A stretch of 64,000 nt of DNA from Neurospora crassa OR74A (lineage: Eukaryota; Ascomycota; Sordariomycetes; Sordariales; Sordariaceae), in assembly GCF_000182925.2 (NCBI RefSeq), contig NC_026504.1, forward strand, positions 3,906,001 through 3,970,000, given 5' to 3'. A model generated the notes under the pieces. The model did no database searches. It saw only the letters and a program-made list of their open reading frames with translations, and had not been told where the DNA came from. A program made the translations under genes and the position numbers. Position 1 is the stretch's first letter. Each line of letters opens with the position of its first letter. Below are positions 34,482 through 46,971 of the stretch, piece by piece.

Positions 34482-37400
34482 GCAGCAGTCTTTCTACGCA
34501 CGAAGTAGGCGGTCCGGCAACTTCAATTGGAAACTGTCACACTCTCGGAATGGATCAATAGAGAAGCCTCCCCCCTCCTTCTTCTCTTCCTCCTTTTCAC
34601 ACTCGCCCTCCACTCCACCGCTCTCCCTCGGAGCCCCTGCGAACGGGGCCGCCCATTCGAAAGAGATGGAGAAGGAAGAGGAGCAAAAATTTGTTGGCAA
34701 GCGACCGAGGATACGAAGTCCATGGGCCATCACATTCGTGACCCTGCTCATCTCGATTCTGGGTATCGGCTTTCTGGCCCTCGTCCTGAATTCCTCCTTC
34801 ACGCGACACATTGATCCCAAGGGTTGCCGCATGTCGTACATGCGCCCTGGCTACGCTAAATTTGACGATTTCGACACGGAACATACTCGTTTCGCAAGCA
34901 AATACTCGCTATACCTTTATCGCGAACTGGGCATCGAGAATGATGCAAAGGTATGGGATGAAAGACCTTTTAGTGTACCATTTCCTCCCCCCTTTTGCTT
35001 ACTTTACCTCTGTAGGTCAGGGGTGTTCCCGTCCTCTTCATCCCCGGAAACGCCGGTAGCTACAAGCAAGTTCGACCCATCGCCGCTGAAGCCGCCAATT
35101 ACTTTCACGATGTATTACAACAAGACGAATCTGCTGTCAAGGCTGGTGCTCGAAGCCTCGACTTCTTCACAGTCGACTTCAACGAGGACATTACTGCCTT
35201 CCATGGCCAGACCCTGCTCGACCAAGCCGAGTACCTGAACGAAGCGATACGATATATCCTTTCGCTTTACCTTGATCGAACTCGCTCCGACCGAGACCCC
35301 AACCTGCCAGATCCGACATCAGTTATAGTCTTGGGTCATTCAATGGGTGGTGTTGTTGCCAGGACCATGCTCATCATGCCCAATTACCAGGCCAATTCCA
35401 TCAACACAATCATTACCATGTCCGCCCCGCATGCTCGCCCCCCAGTTTCTTTCGACAGTGAGATTGTCAAGACGTACAAGGATATCAATGACTACTGGAG
35501 ACGCGCATACTCCCAACAATGGGCTAACAACAACCCTTTGTGGCACGTCACTTTGGTTTCCATTGCGGGCGGTGGTTTGGATACCGTTGTGCCATCGGAT
35601 TACGCCAGCGTCGAATCACTTGTCCCCGATACGCATGGCTTTACCGTGTTCACTACCAGCATCCCAAACGTATGGACGAGCATGGATCATGCGGCAATCT
35701 TATGGTGCGATCAGTTCCGCAAGGCTTTGGTAAAGGCAATTTTCGACGTCGTGGACGTCAACAGAGCTGCCCAGACGAAGCCAAGGGCCGACAGAATGAG
35801 GGTCTTCAAGAGGTGGTTTCTTACAGGAATGGAGGAGGTGGCGGAGAAAACTGTGCCGTCCAAGGATCCTTCGACGCTGCTTACTCTCGAGGACAACCTG
35901 AGTTCCGTGATTGCGCAAGGGGAGCGCTTGGTGTTGAGGAGTCTGGGCGCGAGCGGCGCAGTGCGCGCTCATCTCTTGCCCATCCCTCCGTCAGGATCGC
36001 CTGAAGCAAAGCGCTTTACCCTCTTAACCGACCACAAACTGGATGTTTCAAGCGAAAGCGGGAGGCTAGAGGTTTTGTTCTGCAGTGTATTCCCAATGCA
36101 GCCTGGCCAGGCTGTAGCAGGCTTTGCGGCTCAGATTAACCTTGCTGGGGACAGTAGCGCTTCCACAAGGTTGGCGTGTAACAATGCGGCCTCGGATGTT
36201 GTTACTCTCCCAGCATCCCTTCGATCGTCGCAGTACCCCTTCTCTAAAGAAGGCGAGCCCCCGAAAACGCATTTCTCATATCTTCAGTATGACGTTGAGG
36301 ATATCGCTGAGCATCAGTACGTTGCTGTAATCGAGAAGACCCATACTCCGACCCCAGGCTTTGTGATCGCCGAATTTAGCGATGTTTCTCAGTCACATCG
36401 TACAAGGCATATCAGTCTTCGGCGGCTCCTCGCTTTCGGCATGAAATTCCGCCTCCCGTCCTCGCGACCGATGGTCTCTGAACTCAAGGTTCCCACTATG
36501 CAGTCAAGTCTGTTGGCATACAATTTGGAAATCAGCGAGCAAAACTGTGGTAAACAACAGGAGCTCTTCGCCCCGTTGATCCGACAGTATCTGACGGAGC
36601 CGTACGAGTCCAAGTTCTTCGTTAACGCAAGGGAAGCCGCAGTGAGCATTCATGGTGTGGCGCCATACGTGCCTCCGCCACTGAAGAGCAGATCGACGGA
36701 GGATGGCCTCAGTTTCCAGTTTTGGACTGATCCGACCTGCGCCTCCAACATCAATATCAAGATGAGCATTGATGTCATGGGCAGTCTGGGCAAACTTTAT
36801 ATGCGATACCGGACGGTATTTGCTGCGTTCCCACTGCTGGTGGTTACTCTGGTCCTGCGCAAGCAGTTCCGCATCTATGACACTACTGGCGTATTCATCT
36901 CTTTCTCTGAGAGTTTAGATCTGTGCTTGAGGCAGTCGATTCCCTTGGTTCTTGCCTTTCTCACGTTTCTATCCCTGTTCATCTGGAACTCATCATCGTC
37001 GGCGACTGCAAACATTTGGAACTGGGCCAATGTCACATCTGGCGCGATTGACTTTCACCAGAACGACCTCCTTATTGGAACACAAGATCCTTTCTTCTGG
37101 TTCTTGGTACCGGTAATTGGGCTCATCTGTGTTGGAATCTGCACCGTGTTCAACTACATGACTCTCACCCTTGTACACATCTTGAGCACAGCTGTCAGCC
37201 TCTTGAGCTTCCGGCCTGGGTGGATTCGCAACGACGAAAGACGCAAAGCCCTGCCGCTCCCTGCGTTCTATCCGACTTCACCAAGGCGGCGGATGGTCAC
37301 CACCGCCATCTTGCTAGTCCTCGTTTCGACTCTGATCCCTTATCAGTTTGCATACTTGGTGTGTTGCTTGGTACAGCTGACCACCACGGTCCGGGCACAA

Positions 37401-37922
37401 AGACTCGCCTCAGACCTAAGATCAGCCGCCAACTCCAACTTTTACAACTATGTCCACTCTATTCTTCTGCTTATGCTCTGGATCCTTCCCATCAACCTCC
37501 CCATTTTGGTGGTCTGGATCCATAACTTGGCGGTTCACTGGCTCACCCCCTTCTCTTCTCATCATAATGTCCTATCTATTATGCCTTTCATCATTCTCGT
37601 GGAAACGTTGACCACGGGCAAAATGGTCCCCAGAGTGAATAGCCGATTCAAGCACTTCACTAGTGTCCTGCTATTCGGTATCGCCCTCTACGCCGCCATC
37701 TACGGCGTTTCGTACGCCTACATGCTGCACTATTTGGTCAACCTGGTAGCCGCCTGGCTGGCCATTGTTCACTCGACATCGGACAATTGGTCGGTACTTT
37801 CTGGCATAAAACACATCAGCTGCACCCTGTTCGATGCGGGAAATACCAACAATGTCGGCGGCGTTAACGGAACTAATAACACAATGCTTGCCGAGGACTG
37901 TAAAATGAGAAAGGAGCCATGA
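34087..37922 (+). CDS. bst1: GPI inositol-deacylase BST1/PGAP1
   Basis: Two exons, 34087-34950 and 35016-37922, give 1256 residues; the 65 bp intron is GT-AG with GTATGG donor. The frame is open upstream to 34045 without an ATG, so 34087 is the first in-frame ATG. Order: a 210-residue low-complexity cytosolic part with 19 consecutive Gln (34432-34488); a membrane segment (about 212-236, ITFVTLLISILGIGFLALVL); the lumenal hydrolase domain starting GCRMSYMRPGYAKF, with VLFIPGNAGSYKQVRPIAAE and the nucleophile motif GHSMGG (Ser about 397); then a beta-rich lumenal region and about eight C-terminal membrane segments. BST1 removes the acyl chain from the inositol of GPI-anchored proteins in the ER, needed for their exit and quality control. 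The poly-Q tract is unusual in being cytosolic and long. Identity is secure; the exact start is less so. Confidence 0.94.
34432..34488 (+). repeat. CAA/CAG repeat coding 19 glutamines in BST1
   Basis: Nineteen consecutive Gln codons, mostly CAA with CAG at both ends, in the cytosolic N-terminal part of BST1. Confidence 0.95.
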
Positions 37923-38632
37923 CAGGGAGAGAAGAGGAAACGTAGAAAAAGAAGAAGAAGAAAGAAGACCGTGGCTTTGATATCACTCATCGCATCCCAT
38001 CCCATTATCGATGACGGATTAATGTCTCCCTGCCGTCTACCGTCTCCTGTTCTCCTGTTGCGCCACGCGTCAAACAACAAACAAGCAAGCAAGCAGAGAG
38101 TTCCACACACGCAAGACCGTTATAGACTTATATACCACACATCCCATACATACATACACACACATACCACATACATACATACCCCATTTGATACCCCCCA
38201 CAAAACGACGGGCCGTGGCTGATGATTTTGTTTCAGCACGCGCCTCATCATTAGTCTTGACCGACTGGCTTTTTTCAACTTGGCTTTTGCTCGCGCGTAT
38301 TTTGAACTACCACTTGTACATATACACATCTATATAACTGTTCGACGAGTTGGATAAACATCCATCCCCAAAGGGAACAAATATGAAGGATGTTAATTGC
38401 TATCTCTTCTCTCCCCGTTCGTTATCTTGCTGTACAATGTGTTTTTTCCTGTTTTCATTCCACATTTCTGGTATTATGTCCCTATTCGTACCGGTACTAA
38501 ACGGCACGAAGACCTTTGTCATAACGCCGACGCCAGACACCGTGAACTCGTAATGTTTCGATGGAAAAGGGAAATTCAAATCTTTTCAGGGCTTGATAGG
38601 GCCTTGGTCAGAAGCCCTACTTCAACAGATAC
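37923..38632. other. 3' region of BST1 and tRNA upstream region
   Basis: Starts with a purine-rich stretch after the BST1 stop and contains a CA/CATA microsatellite at 38146-38183. No gene is supported before the tRNA. Confidence 0.6.
38146..38183. repeat. CA/CATA microsatellite
   Basis: Imperfect run of ACATAC and CACA units. Confidence 0.8.
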
Positions 38633-38706
38633 GGTCCGATGGTGTAGTTGGTTATCACGTCAGTCTAACACACTGAAGGTCCCCAGATCGAGCCTGGGTC
38701 GGATCA
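38633..38706 (+). tRNA. tRNA-Val (anticodon AAC) with A at T-loop position 54
   Basis: A 74-base intronless cloverleaf. Acceptor stem GGTCCGA pairs with TCGGATC (one G-T wobble) and the discriminator base is A. The D stem is GTG/CAC, the anticodon stem TCAGT/ACTGA with loop CTAACAC, so the anticodon is AAC (valine). The T stem is CCCAG/CTGGG. The T loop reads ATCGAGC, with A at the position that is T54 in nearly all elongator tRNAs (base 38687). This also alters the internal B-box promoter. All stems are perfect, so the gene otherwise looks functional. It lies next to the CCA-adding enzyme gene, probably by chance. Confidence 0.93.
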
Positions 38707-38718
38707 AACAAAAATATC

Positions 38719-38723
38719 TTTTT
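38719..38723 (+). terminator. RNA polymerase III terminator
   Basis: TTTTT starting 13 bases after the tRNA discriminator base, the usual Pol III stop signal. Confidence 0.7.
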
Positions 38724-39210
38724 GTATCTTGGATTTCTTTGGGGGCGCTAATATGGGAGTCGCTTTTTGCACTTTCATTTTGAGTTTATGTTCATCACAA
38801 CTTCTCAGTCAGTACGGTCCCAAGTTTTGCAGCGGTTTCTTGGTGGTAGGCCCCGCTTAATCTTTCTGCCGCGGTTTCAACCGGCGACGTTTTTAACCAA
38901 CAGCTAGTTGCAGTGATACACGACGGATGTTAACATGGAGTGCTACTAATGTCTTTCCCGAAATGAGGTTATGGTGGCTGGTAGCACGATGAAAGGACAT
39001 GTTGCAGACAATCTCCTTCGGTACTGCGTTCTCAAAAAATCATATTTTCCAGCCACGCCTCCTTGGTAATTTTCTTGTGTTCTTTGGTATTTTCAACCTC
39101 TTGTTATGCTACGTCGAATGGTCCATTATCCCGTGCGCAACTGTAGAGATATTTATAAACCAGCCAGCCATCTCCCTCACAAGCCACAACCGGTCCTTTT
39201 TTGAACAGAT
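38724..39210. other. Spacer between tRNA-Val and CCA1
   Basis: Probably holds the 3' untranslated region of the minus-strand CCA1 gene. No gene is supported. Confidence 0.6.
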
Positions 39211-41139
39211 TCACTCAATCCCCAACTCCTCCTTCCTCTTCCTAACCTCCTCCACCGCCCCCTCCGGATCACTAACCGTCGGATTCCTCAACTGCCACGC
39301 CATCACCACCTCCAGCGCCTGCCCCATCCACTTCCCTGGCTTGACCCCCAGTGCCTTTGCCAGCTGCTTGCCATCAATGATCCGCTTCACGCTCGGCGCA
39401 TCCATCAGGTCCATTTCTACCAGATGATCCAAAAAGGCTTGCCACTCCTTTAGCACATCCTCCACCGTCTCTTTACCTTCACTAGTGGTCCGCTCAGCAA
39501 CATCCACGAGCACAGCATACAAAACCTGCAGTCGCCAGTTGGCGCCTGCGCCCGGTCTCGAATCCCACTCCCGGATCGCCAAGCCCAACCTGTCCCTCTC
39601 CATCTTCTTCCCCTCATCGCCAGCAGCAGGACGAACGACCAAGTCGCGCATAGCGAGGATCGCCGTGCGATTTCTGTGCGACGCCGTGATTACGTCCGTG
39701 AGCTTGTTGGGCGCGCGGTAGCCTTCGCGGGCCGCCTGGGTGGCGAGCGGCGGGGCAGGTTTGCCGCCCTTAAGGGGAGGGTCGTCGGGCAGAGAGGCGA
39801 AGGGGACGAGGGCGGCGAGGTTCCAGGCGAAGTAGGCGGATTCTGGAGAGGTGACGAGGAGGGAGTAGATGGAGCCTGGGGTAGCGAGGGTGGTGGAGAG
39901 AGAGTGGAGGGTTTGGTAGGCGATGGGCCAGGAGGTGAGCGGAGGGCGCGGGAAGTCCGAGCGGGCGGAGTCGGTGAAGAGCGTGTGGTAGAGGGAGAGG
40001 TTGTTGATGTAGGTTAGGGAGGAGAAGGGGTCGGGGCCTGGCAGTAGGTGGTGTTAACATTTGGTAGAAAGATTGTAGTTGGAGGAGAGGAAAAGAAAAG
40101 ACTTACCCTTGAGCATCTTCTCCAACTCGACACCGACTCGCTCTCTGCTAATCTTCAGCTTGAGAGCTTCCAACACCCTCTCGTCACCCATGACCGCCTT
40201 TGTCTCCTCGTCAATTGTAAAGCCAAGCCTGCACGCAAATCTGATGAGCCTCAGCACTCTCAGCGGGTCGTCCATGAACGTCTGAAGCGGCTCCAGCGGC
40301 GTCCTGATCAGCTTCCTTTCCATATCCTTCATCCCACCCGTAAAATCCTCCACCTTGCCAGTGTGCAAGTTATAGAACAAGGCGTTAACCGTCGCATCCC
40401 TTCTCAGCGCGTCCTCCTCGGCCGTCCCAAATTCGACCTGCGGGTGTCTGCTATCCTCGGTATACGTCTCCTTGCGCAGGTTGACAAGGTCGACGTCCAA
40501 CCCGAAAAGCTTGATGGTAGTCGTCTCCAGGTGCTTGCTCTTGTCCGGGTTGCGCGCGATCTTGTGCAGATTGCCTACGTCGGCGGGACCGATGGAGTGG
40601 CGCTCCCGATGGGCCGGGTCGGCATCGCAGTAGTCGCGCAGACGCAGGGCGAAGGCTTCGCCTGTCATGTTGTTGATAGCCACATCGATGTCGTTGCTTT
40701 CGGTCCCGAGGAGCTTGTCGCGGACCCAGCCGCCTGCCCATCGGAGAATCACCGGCTCGTTGACGTTCTTGCCCTCCTTCTCTCCTTCGGCGGCTTCTTG
40801 AGACTCGTTAATGTACTTGGCAACGTCGATGAGGAGACCCTTGAGCTGGGCCTCGACCGCGTTGAGCGGGATGCTCTGGTCCGTGAAGACTGCGCTGTCA
40901 GCCATGACTGCTTGCCGTCTGGTTCTAGCAGCAACAATGGCAGGAGGGGTGGTGGCTCTTATAGTCTGCCTCTTTGCTGAGTCGCTCGCTTGAGCTTCAA
41001 GGTGAGCGGGAGCTTGTGGTTCGGGCTTGTTGTCGGGTGGTGGGGTGGGTGAGGAGAAGTCGCCAAATTTGCGCTTCATGAGGAAGAAGGGAGAATGACA
41101 AGATCGTCTCAGTGGCAAGCGGCAGAGACGAGAAAGCAT
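39211..41139 (-). CDS. cca1: tRNA nucleotidyltransferase (CCA-adding enzyme)
   Basis: Two exons, 40107-41139 and 39211-40037, give 619 residues; the 69 bp intron has a GTAAGT donor. The class II nucleotidyltransferase head is clear: RWAGGWVRDKLLG and SNDIDVAINN (about 131-155, GGxVRD and DxD), then RRDATVNALFYNL, TFMDDPLRVLRLIRFACRLGF for RNA and nucleotide recognition, and a helical C-terminal body. It adds CCA to tRNA 3' ends in nucleus, cytosol and mitochondria. Three in-frame ATGs lie near the start, at 41139, 41079 and 40905. The longest form begins MLSRLCRLPLRRSCHSPFFL, Arg-rich without acids, a likely mitochondrial presequence; the second begins MKRKFGDF. This matches the alternative-start mechanism known for yeast CCA1, but use here is inferred. 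Confidence 0.94.
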
Positions 41140-41686
41140 TCGCCGTTTGGTTGTTCTACTGAGGGATGGATGTCACTTCCCGTTTTACAAGGCTGTCTCT
41201 TGTTGTCAAGGTAAGTGAAATGTAAAGTGAAAATGTGGAGTGCAGGCTTTGAATTGCTGGGAGGCCGACCGCTTGATGGACGGGACAGCTGGTTTGTTAC
41301 TTCCCAACACGCCGATGACTCAGTCCGAGTCACGAAATCAGCAGCAATAGACACAATAATCTGGAGAACAGAAAGGCTCAAGGTTGTATGCTCTGCAGGT
41401 TGTACGATTATCGATGAAGCTCAATTAGTTGAACGTCCAGGCACGGTGCCCACACAGTATACTTTACGGTGCAGGTGAAATCAACACCGGCCCCCTTTGG
41501 AGTCCATCTTCAGCTGTTGTCAATGCCTTCTTTTGACAATGGATACTACTAGTTCATTTATAGGTAACAGAAAATCCGACCAGAAATGACCCGTCTTGGC
41601 CTCGCCTTCTATAGTAAGGAAAATGAGCATACGTAACTCCCATATTACCCACATTAAGCTTCTCCATTTCTCTATATATATCCACC
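41140..41686. other. Spacer between CCA1 and the ARF exchange factor
   Basis: Carries the CCA1 promoter and the 3' end of the tandem upstream gene. No gene is supported. Confidence 0.6.
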
Positions 41687-44600
41687 TCAGGCCGTGGCCT
41701 CCTCATTCTTTTCCTGCGCCGGCGCCTCAGTAGCCGCCTCTACCGGACCCAGAGAGTTCCCGGGTTCCGCCTCAGCGACAGGCTCTGTTGCAGGCTCAGG
41801 TTCAGGCTCATCCAGAGCCAGATCTTTCCTCAACTCGGGCAAGAACCGATCGATCCTCTTCCACGTCTCATCCCATAGCTCCTTGCGCTCCGGGTTCTTG
41901 CTTGGTGGTACAAGATAGCCGTTACTCGACATGATCAGCAGCACATTTTTCAAGTTCTCCGGTACGGCCTCCTCCTATGACGCGCAAGATCGTTAGATTT
42001 TCTGATATTCGTCGTCCCGGGAATCCAAGCCGCATGTTGGGTGTAACTTACCAAGCTATCTCCCTGTCCACTGTTCATCAACCGATCCATGATTTCAATG
42101 ATCTTCAACCACAGATCCAACATGCCATCCCACTGAGACAGCATTACGAGGTACTGTAAGAAGACCTTGGACAGTAACGACGCCGCCTGCACGCGCGTCT
42201 CGCTCATGCCGTCGCGGTCGGACGAGAACACCTCTGGCTTCAACAGTACGAGAATCAGGGGGAACAAAACTTCGCCAAAGATAGCTGTCCACTCCGAGTG
42301 GTCCTCCGAAGTGAGCTCCGGCGAAAGGAGGGACCTCTGCATGGAAGCAAAGGCCAGATGTCGTACTTCACGGCAAGGGTTGGTGCACTGCGTGGTGAGC
42401 GACTTGAAGATGGGTAGCCAGTAGGCGGACCATGCTGTTGTAGCGTTAGCACTCCATGTAGATTCCCGTTCAATGATACTGCTCTTTGAGGACTTACCCT
42501 CGTTGCTTTCCAGGTGTGACTGCTTCATCAGATGCGGAATACGCTCCGTCATCTGCGAAATGATGTGGATAGCCTTAATTCCCCGCGCCACCACCGCGTT
42601 CTCGCTAGGCTTCTTGTCCTGCTTGATCGGCCTGACAGGCGTCTTCCTGCCGCTCTTCTTTGCAGTACTATCCGCCCTCTGCTCCTCGATCGCACCAATG
42701 CTAGCCATGGATGCGAACTCGTTGAGCAGCCCAATCGCTGCCTCATAATTATCTGCAATGATCGCCGATGGTGTGCCCGATACACCGCTCTCAAGGATTT
42801 CGAAAACCGCAGGCGCCGAGTCAGAGTTGGTGGCCAAGGTCCTCAAAATCACCCAGAAGTCGGGTGAAGTCATCATCTCGCTTTTCAGAGGGCATGGCTT
42901 TTCTGTGCACTCCTTTAACCCGCGAAGAACAAGAGACGATGTCTTGAGCAGGATCTCCTTGGAAAAGAGGGATACGGTATGAAGCAGGATGGGGACCCGG
43001 ATGAGGTCAAAGTCCTGGCAAGTCGTCAGTGTCTCGTTTTTGCAGCAAACAATAAGCTTTCGACCGAGCACTTACATAGCTGGCTTGAAGCAAGGCAAAG
43101 AGATAGTACGTCGCCCTCTCAATAACAATAGGATGGTAGTTGTTGAAGTCGCGCACAATGGTGTGGATAGCTCCAATGACCCGCTTGCCCAGCAGCTCGA
43201 TGGTCTCGCGGTCACGAAGAGCCAACACTGTGCAGTACTCAATGACATAGACAAGAGTCGGGTCATAGGCAGCCGTATTCTGACGCGCCTTCTGGCCGTT
43301 TGTCGGAGAGGAGGGGGGGATGTTTTCTGCCTTCACAGTCATAACAGCCCCTTCGGGTCCGTTGTCATCAGGAATCTGAGCAAGCAGCGCATCCACAAGC
43401 GCCTCAAGGTCCTGCGGTGGAAGTGTCCTGAGAAGTACAGTGTTAGTTGCAGTTTTGCCAGGGTAATCTTCGATGCACTAACGAGATGTTGGCAAAAACA
43501 TCGCCAATGTGGCACTGATTGACGCAGTCAACGGTGCAAAGGGTGCTCTCCAGCTCTTCGTCCGACGGCTCAGGCGGGTCGTCCGCCGCATAGCTCGAGA
43601 TGTACGAGGTGAAAGCGGAGAAAAAGCTGGTTTCGTTCTGTTTCTGCCGGTCGATTACGTTGGAGGGGCTCTGCAGCGGTATCGCTGGCAAAGCAAGTCG
43701 GTCTGGTTCCGTCGAGAAGAAGGGCGGTATTAGTGAATTAACAAATAGGTTGAGCCATATCCGGACAATCTGTTTACGATTAGCATCAAAACACTTCCCT
43801 CACTCAGCCAGGAACACTCACATATTTCCAACTATTCCGAATGATATGCTCCGAACCTGTCACCACGCGGAACAGGACAAGCGTAGCCAGCTGCGGCCGA
43901 ACATCTCTACCGAACTTGACCGCCAGCTCGCTCACCATAACGCTGTTCTCGCCAACCTGGACCTCGGTGTTGAGCTGTGTGTTGGACAGCGACTCGCTGC
44001 TCAGCGTCGAGATCAAGCTCAGGCGGTAGACGAGCTCATCCAACGCCTCTGAATTGCCATACTTGGTAGCAATCCGCGCACACTCATCGAAGCCGGTGAT
44101 AACCCTGGCATACACCGTGTCGTCGGTTGCCGACATGAAGACAAAGAACAGGCAAGAGATGATGGCATTCCACGTCGTGTTGAAGATATCGGCATCGTAA
44201 ATATTCGTGTCACAGAGGACCAGCGGGCCAGCCGACTCCGTCTTGAGAAGGAGCTCCTTCCATGCGTAGTCAAACCCATGTTGATTATCGTGCTCTTCGG
44301 GCAAAATGATCTCGTTGGACTTGATGGCATCATATATGTCTTGCAAGTATTCGGGTGCGAAATCCTTGCCGCCGTTCTGCCCGCGCAGATTGCGGGCAAA
44401 GTCTGTATAAGTCATGCGAGCATGCCCCCTAAAGTTGGGGTTGTGCTGATCCGTGTTGAGCATGATGATCGCATACGTGAGAATGTAGACGGCGTCCTTA
44501 TCTGCCACGTCTTCAGGAGTACTACCGGCGCAGTACTTTTCTGCGAAGGAGGTGACGATGCGCTCGATTAGCTGTGCCTCACCAGGCAAACGGAAGGTTT

Positions 44601-46971
44601 CCAAGAGAACTCGCAGCGCCTCATCGACACGCTTGCCGGTGAAATCCATCATACCGATGAAGTGGTCCAGGATCGCCTCATTTCCTCTTTTTGAAATGAA
44701 CTCGCCGAGCATCTTCTTATTAACCCTGGAAGTCCCCTTCAGAAACGTCGCAACGCACACAGGGTCAGTATCGCTGGCGATGATCCCTTTTTCTTTCAAG
44801 TAGGCCAAGCCTCCCTTGGGGTTCTCATTAAACTTGTTCGTCCCCTTGATGATCACCTTTTTCCTCGCCCGCCTTTCCCTCAGTTCTTCTGGGTCGGGAA
44901 GACCCTCCGTTTCCGGCGCCTGATCCAGCCTCTCGGCGATGTACTGGATAAAACGAAGAAGCGCATCCAGACACAGCGGTGGAACACTGGTGGTGCTCCA
45001 CGTTGCCGAGTCTGGGAGGGCATTTCTTGCTAGCAGTCCGATCAGGTCCTCACAGAGGTCCACCCGATCTTCGTCGCAGTCGTAGTTGACAAACAGTTCT
45101 ACCATGAAGCTTGGCATTCGTACAAGAACACCAATATTTTCTACCATGGCCTGTCTGGCATCTGGTTTTCGGGCGCCTCCTTCGAGGCCCAGTTTCTGGC
45201 GGTCCTTGACTGGAACAGGCGTCGACCGGCCACTACCGGCCTGTGATGGTGGCGGCTTGACAAGCTTGGGTGCCTGAGGAATACCCGAATAGAGACTTGG
45301 GTCAATGCCAGGTTCCCGAGGGATTTCAACGGCTGGATGTAGGCAAGCGACCAAGTATGACAAATACAACTCTTGTTGGAGCTTGAGAACCCCCCTGCAA
45401 GTTGAGAGCAGAGTACCAGCAACAACCAGCGCCTCTTGCAAGACAGCCATGTTATCCGACCGTACGAGCTGGAAAAGGTAGGAGCACAGCTGGTCCTCTG
45501 CAATGGTGGCGAGCGCGGGATGTCTGGCAATGGATGGACCAGCAACCTCAAGAGCAACATGGATGATGCGGAGCGCCATGACCCGCATCTGATCAGGATG
45601 CTTACGGTCATGGGGGTTGAGGAAGCTCACGAGAACGCGGAACAATTCCCTAACGGATGGTAGTGAGTAAGGGCGGAGATCAATGGACGCAGTGCTCCCA
45701 GTTCCCGAGCTGGTGCTGCTGCGACGAGCGTCTGCTGCACTCGCAGTGCTGCTGCGATCCCCATTTTCCGTCTCAACAGCTGTAGAAGGCCGCGGATCAG
45801 CAGAAGACGTAGCCGTTCCCGGCCTTTCGTTCCCCTGCGCTACTAGCAGCTCCGTAGCCACTGGAGTGACCGGGACGTCCGTTCCGTTGGCGACAGGGTC
45901 CAGCTTAACACTATCCATATCGCCGCTAGTCTGCCGGTCTAGTGCCTCGCTCTCCTCGCCAGCTTCCACCTCCAAGTGCTTCAGATCCTCAAAGATGATC
46001 TGACACATGCGGACCATAGACGCTTCCGCCGTCTGCCTCAACACCGCCGAGAACCTCGACCGGGAGCAGATGGTGAGACCCCGACCCATCATGTCGCAGA
46101 CGCTCTCGTCGCTCAGAATGTCGCCGCCAGGCCCAGCCAGCATGTTCTCCATCAAGTGTAATATCATGAGCAAGACAACCTCCTCTTGCGCCGAGTCGCT
46201 AATGTCGAACTGGCAGTGGGTGATGGCTGCAGAGAGAGACTGCATGGCCAGGGCGAACCGAGGAGATTGGGGCGCGATGAAGCCATAGGACAGAAACTTT
46301 TGGATAGCACGGAGCGCAAGAATCGTGATCGGAGCGGCGGTGCCCTTGGCTTGTATAATCTGGAGGAACGGGTAGAGTAGGACTAGGGCATCGAACTGGT
46401 GGATATCTGTGAGTATGCGATTAGCCCAAAAGTTTGATCATTGGAGGCCTTTCTGCCTTTCCATTGACATGACGCGAGCAACAGCGTCGTCTGTATAGCT
46501 ACCTTTGACGCCCGTCAACTCCTGTCGAAGCCTTCCGAAGCCTGATATCAGCGGATTGTCCAATATGCTCTTCCCTTTCTTCCCCCTTAAGCCCCATCGG
46601 TTGGTAGCCAAGTCACTGGAGTCATCAGCGGCCGAGGACCCAGCCATCTTCTTCTGATCGCGACGCAGAGCCGGGCCTGAAGGGGGAACCAGCTGGATCA
46701 GGTTCGGGCTGCCCCCCAAGATGGCTGACACGGACGAATGCGGCGAGCGGGCATGTTTCTGAATAGCGGACGTGATCGCAATACACTCGGATATGACGAG
46801 GGAGACCGGGTCGACTGCCACGGAGACAGGGCGGCTGCGGTACTGCATGCGCGACGACGAGAACATCGGGCCTTTGCGGGAGACGGAGATCGGCGTGCCG
46901 GGTGCTTGTGCTGCTGCTAAGACAGCCGAGTCCGCGAGGGCAGCTGGGTGGTCACCCGCATCTCGACTCAT
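41687..46971 (-). CDS. gea1: Gea/GBF1-type ARF guanine nucleotide exchange factor (Sec7 domain)
   Basis: Seven exons on the minus strand: 46503-46971, 43822-46406, 43483-43769, 43076-43427, 42498-43014, 42052-42434 and 41687-41974, giving 1626 residues. All introns are GT-AG, 52-96 bp, and every join keeps frame. The N-terminal half has the DCB-HUS type helical regions of large ARF-GEFs. The Sec7 domain spans about 675-865: FNENPKGGLAYLKEKGII, the catalytic glutamate in FRLPGEAQ (about 765), and YAIIMLNTDQHNPNF. HDS-type helical regions follow, ending in an acidic Pro/Glu-rich tail. Architecture and lack of a PH domain fit Gea1/Gea2/GBF1, which activate Arf1 at the Golgi for COPI vesicle formation and are the brefeldin A targets. 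A Sec7/BIG assignment is less likely because those are longer. The symbol is a family name, not a checked orthologue. Confidence 0.92.
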
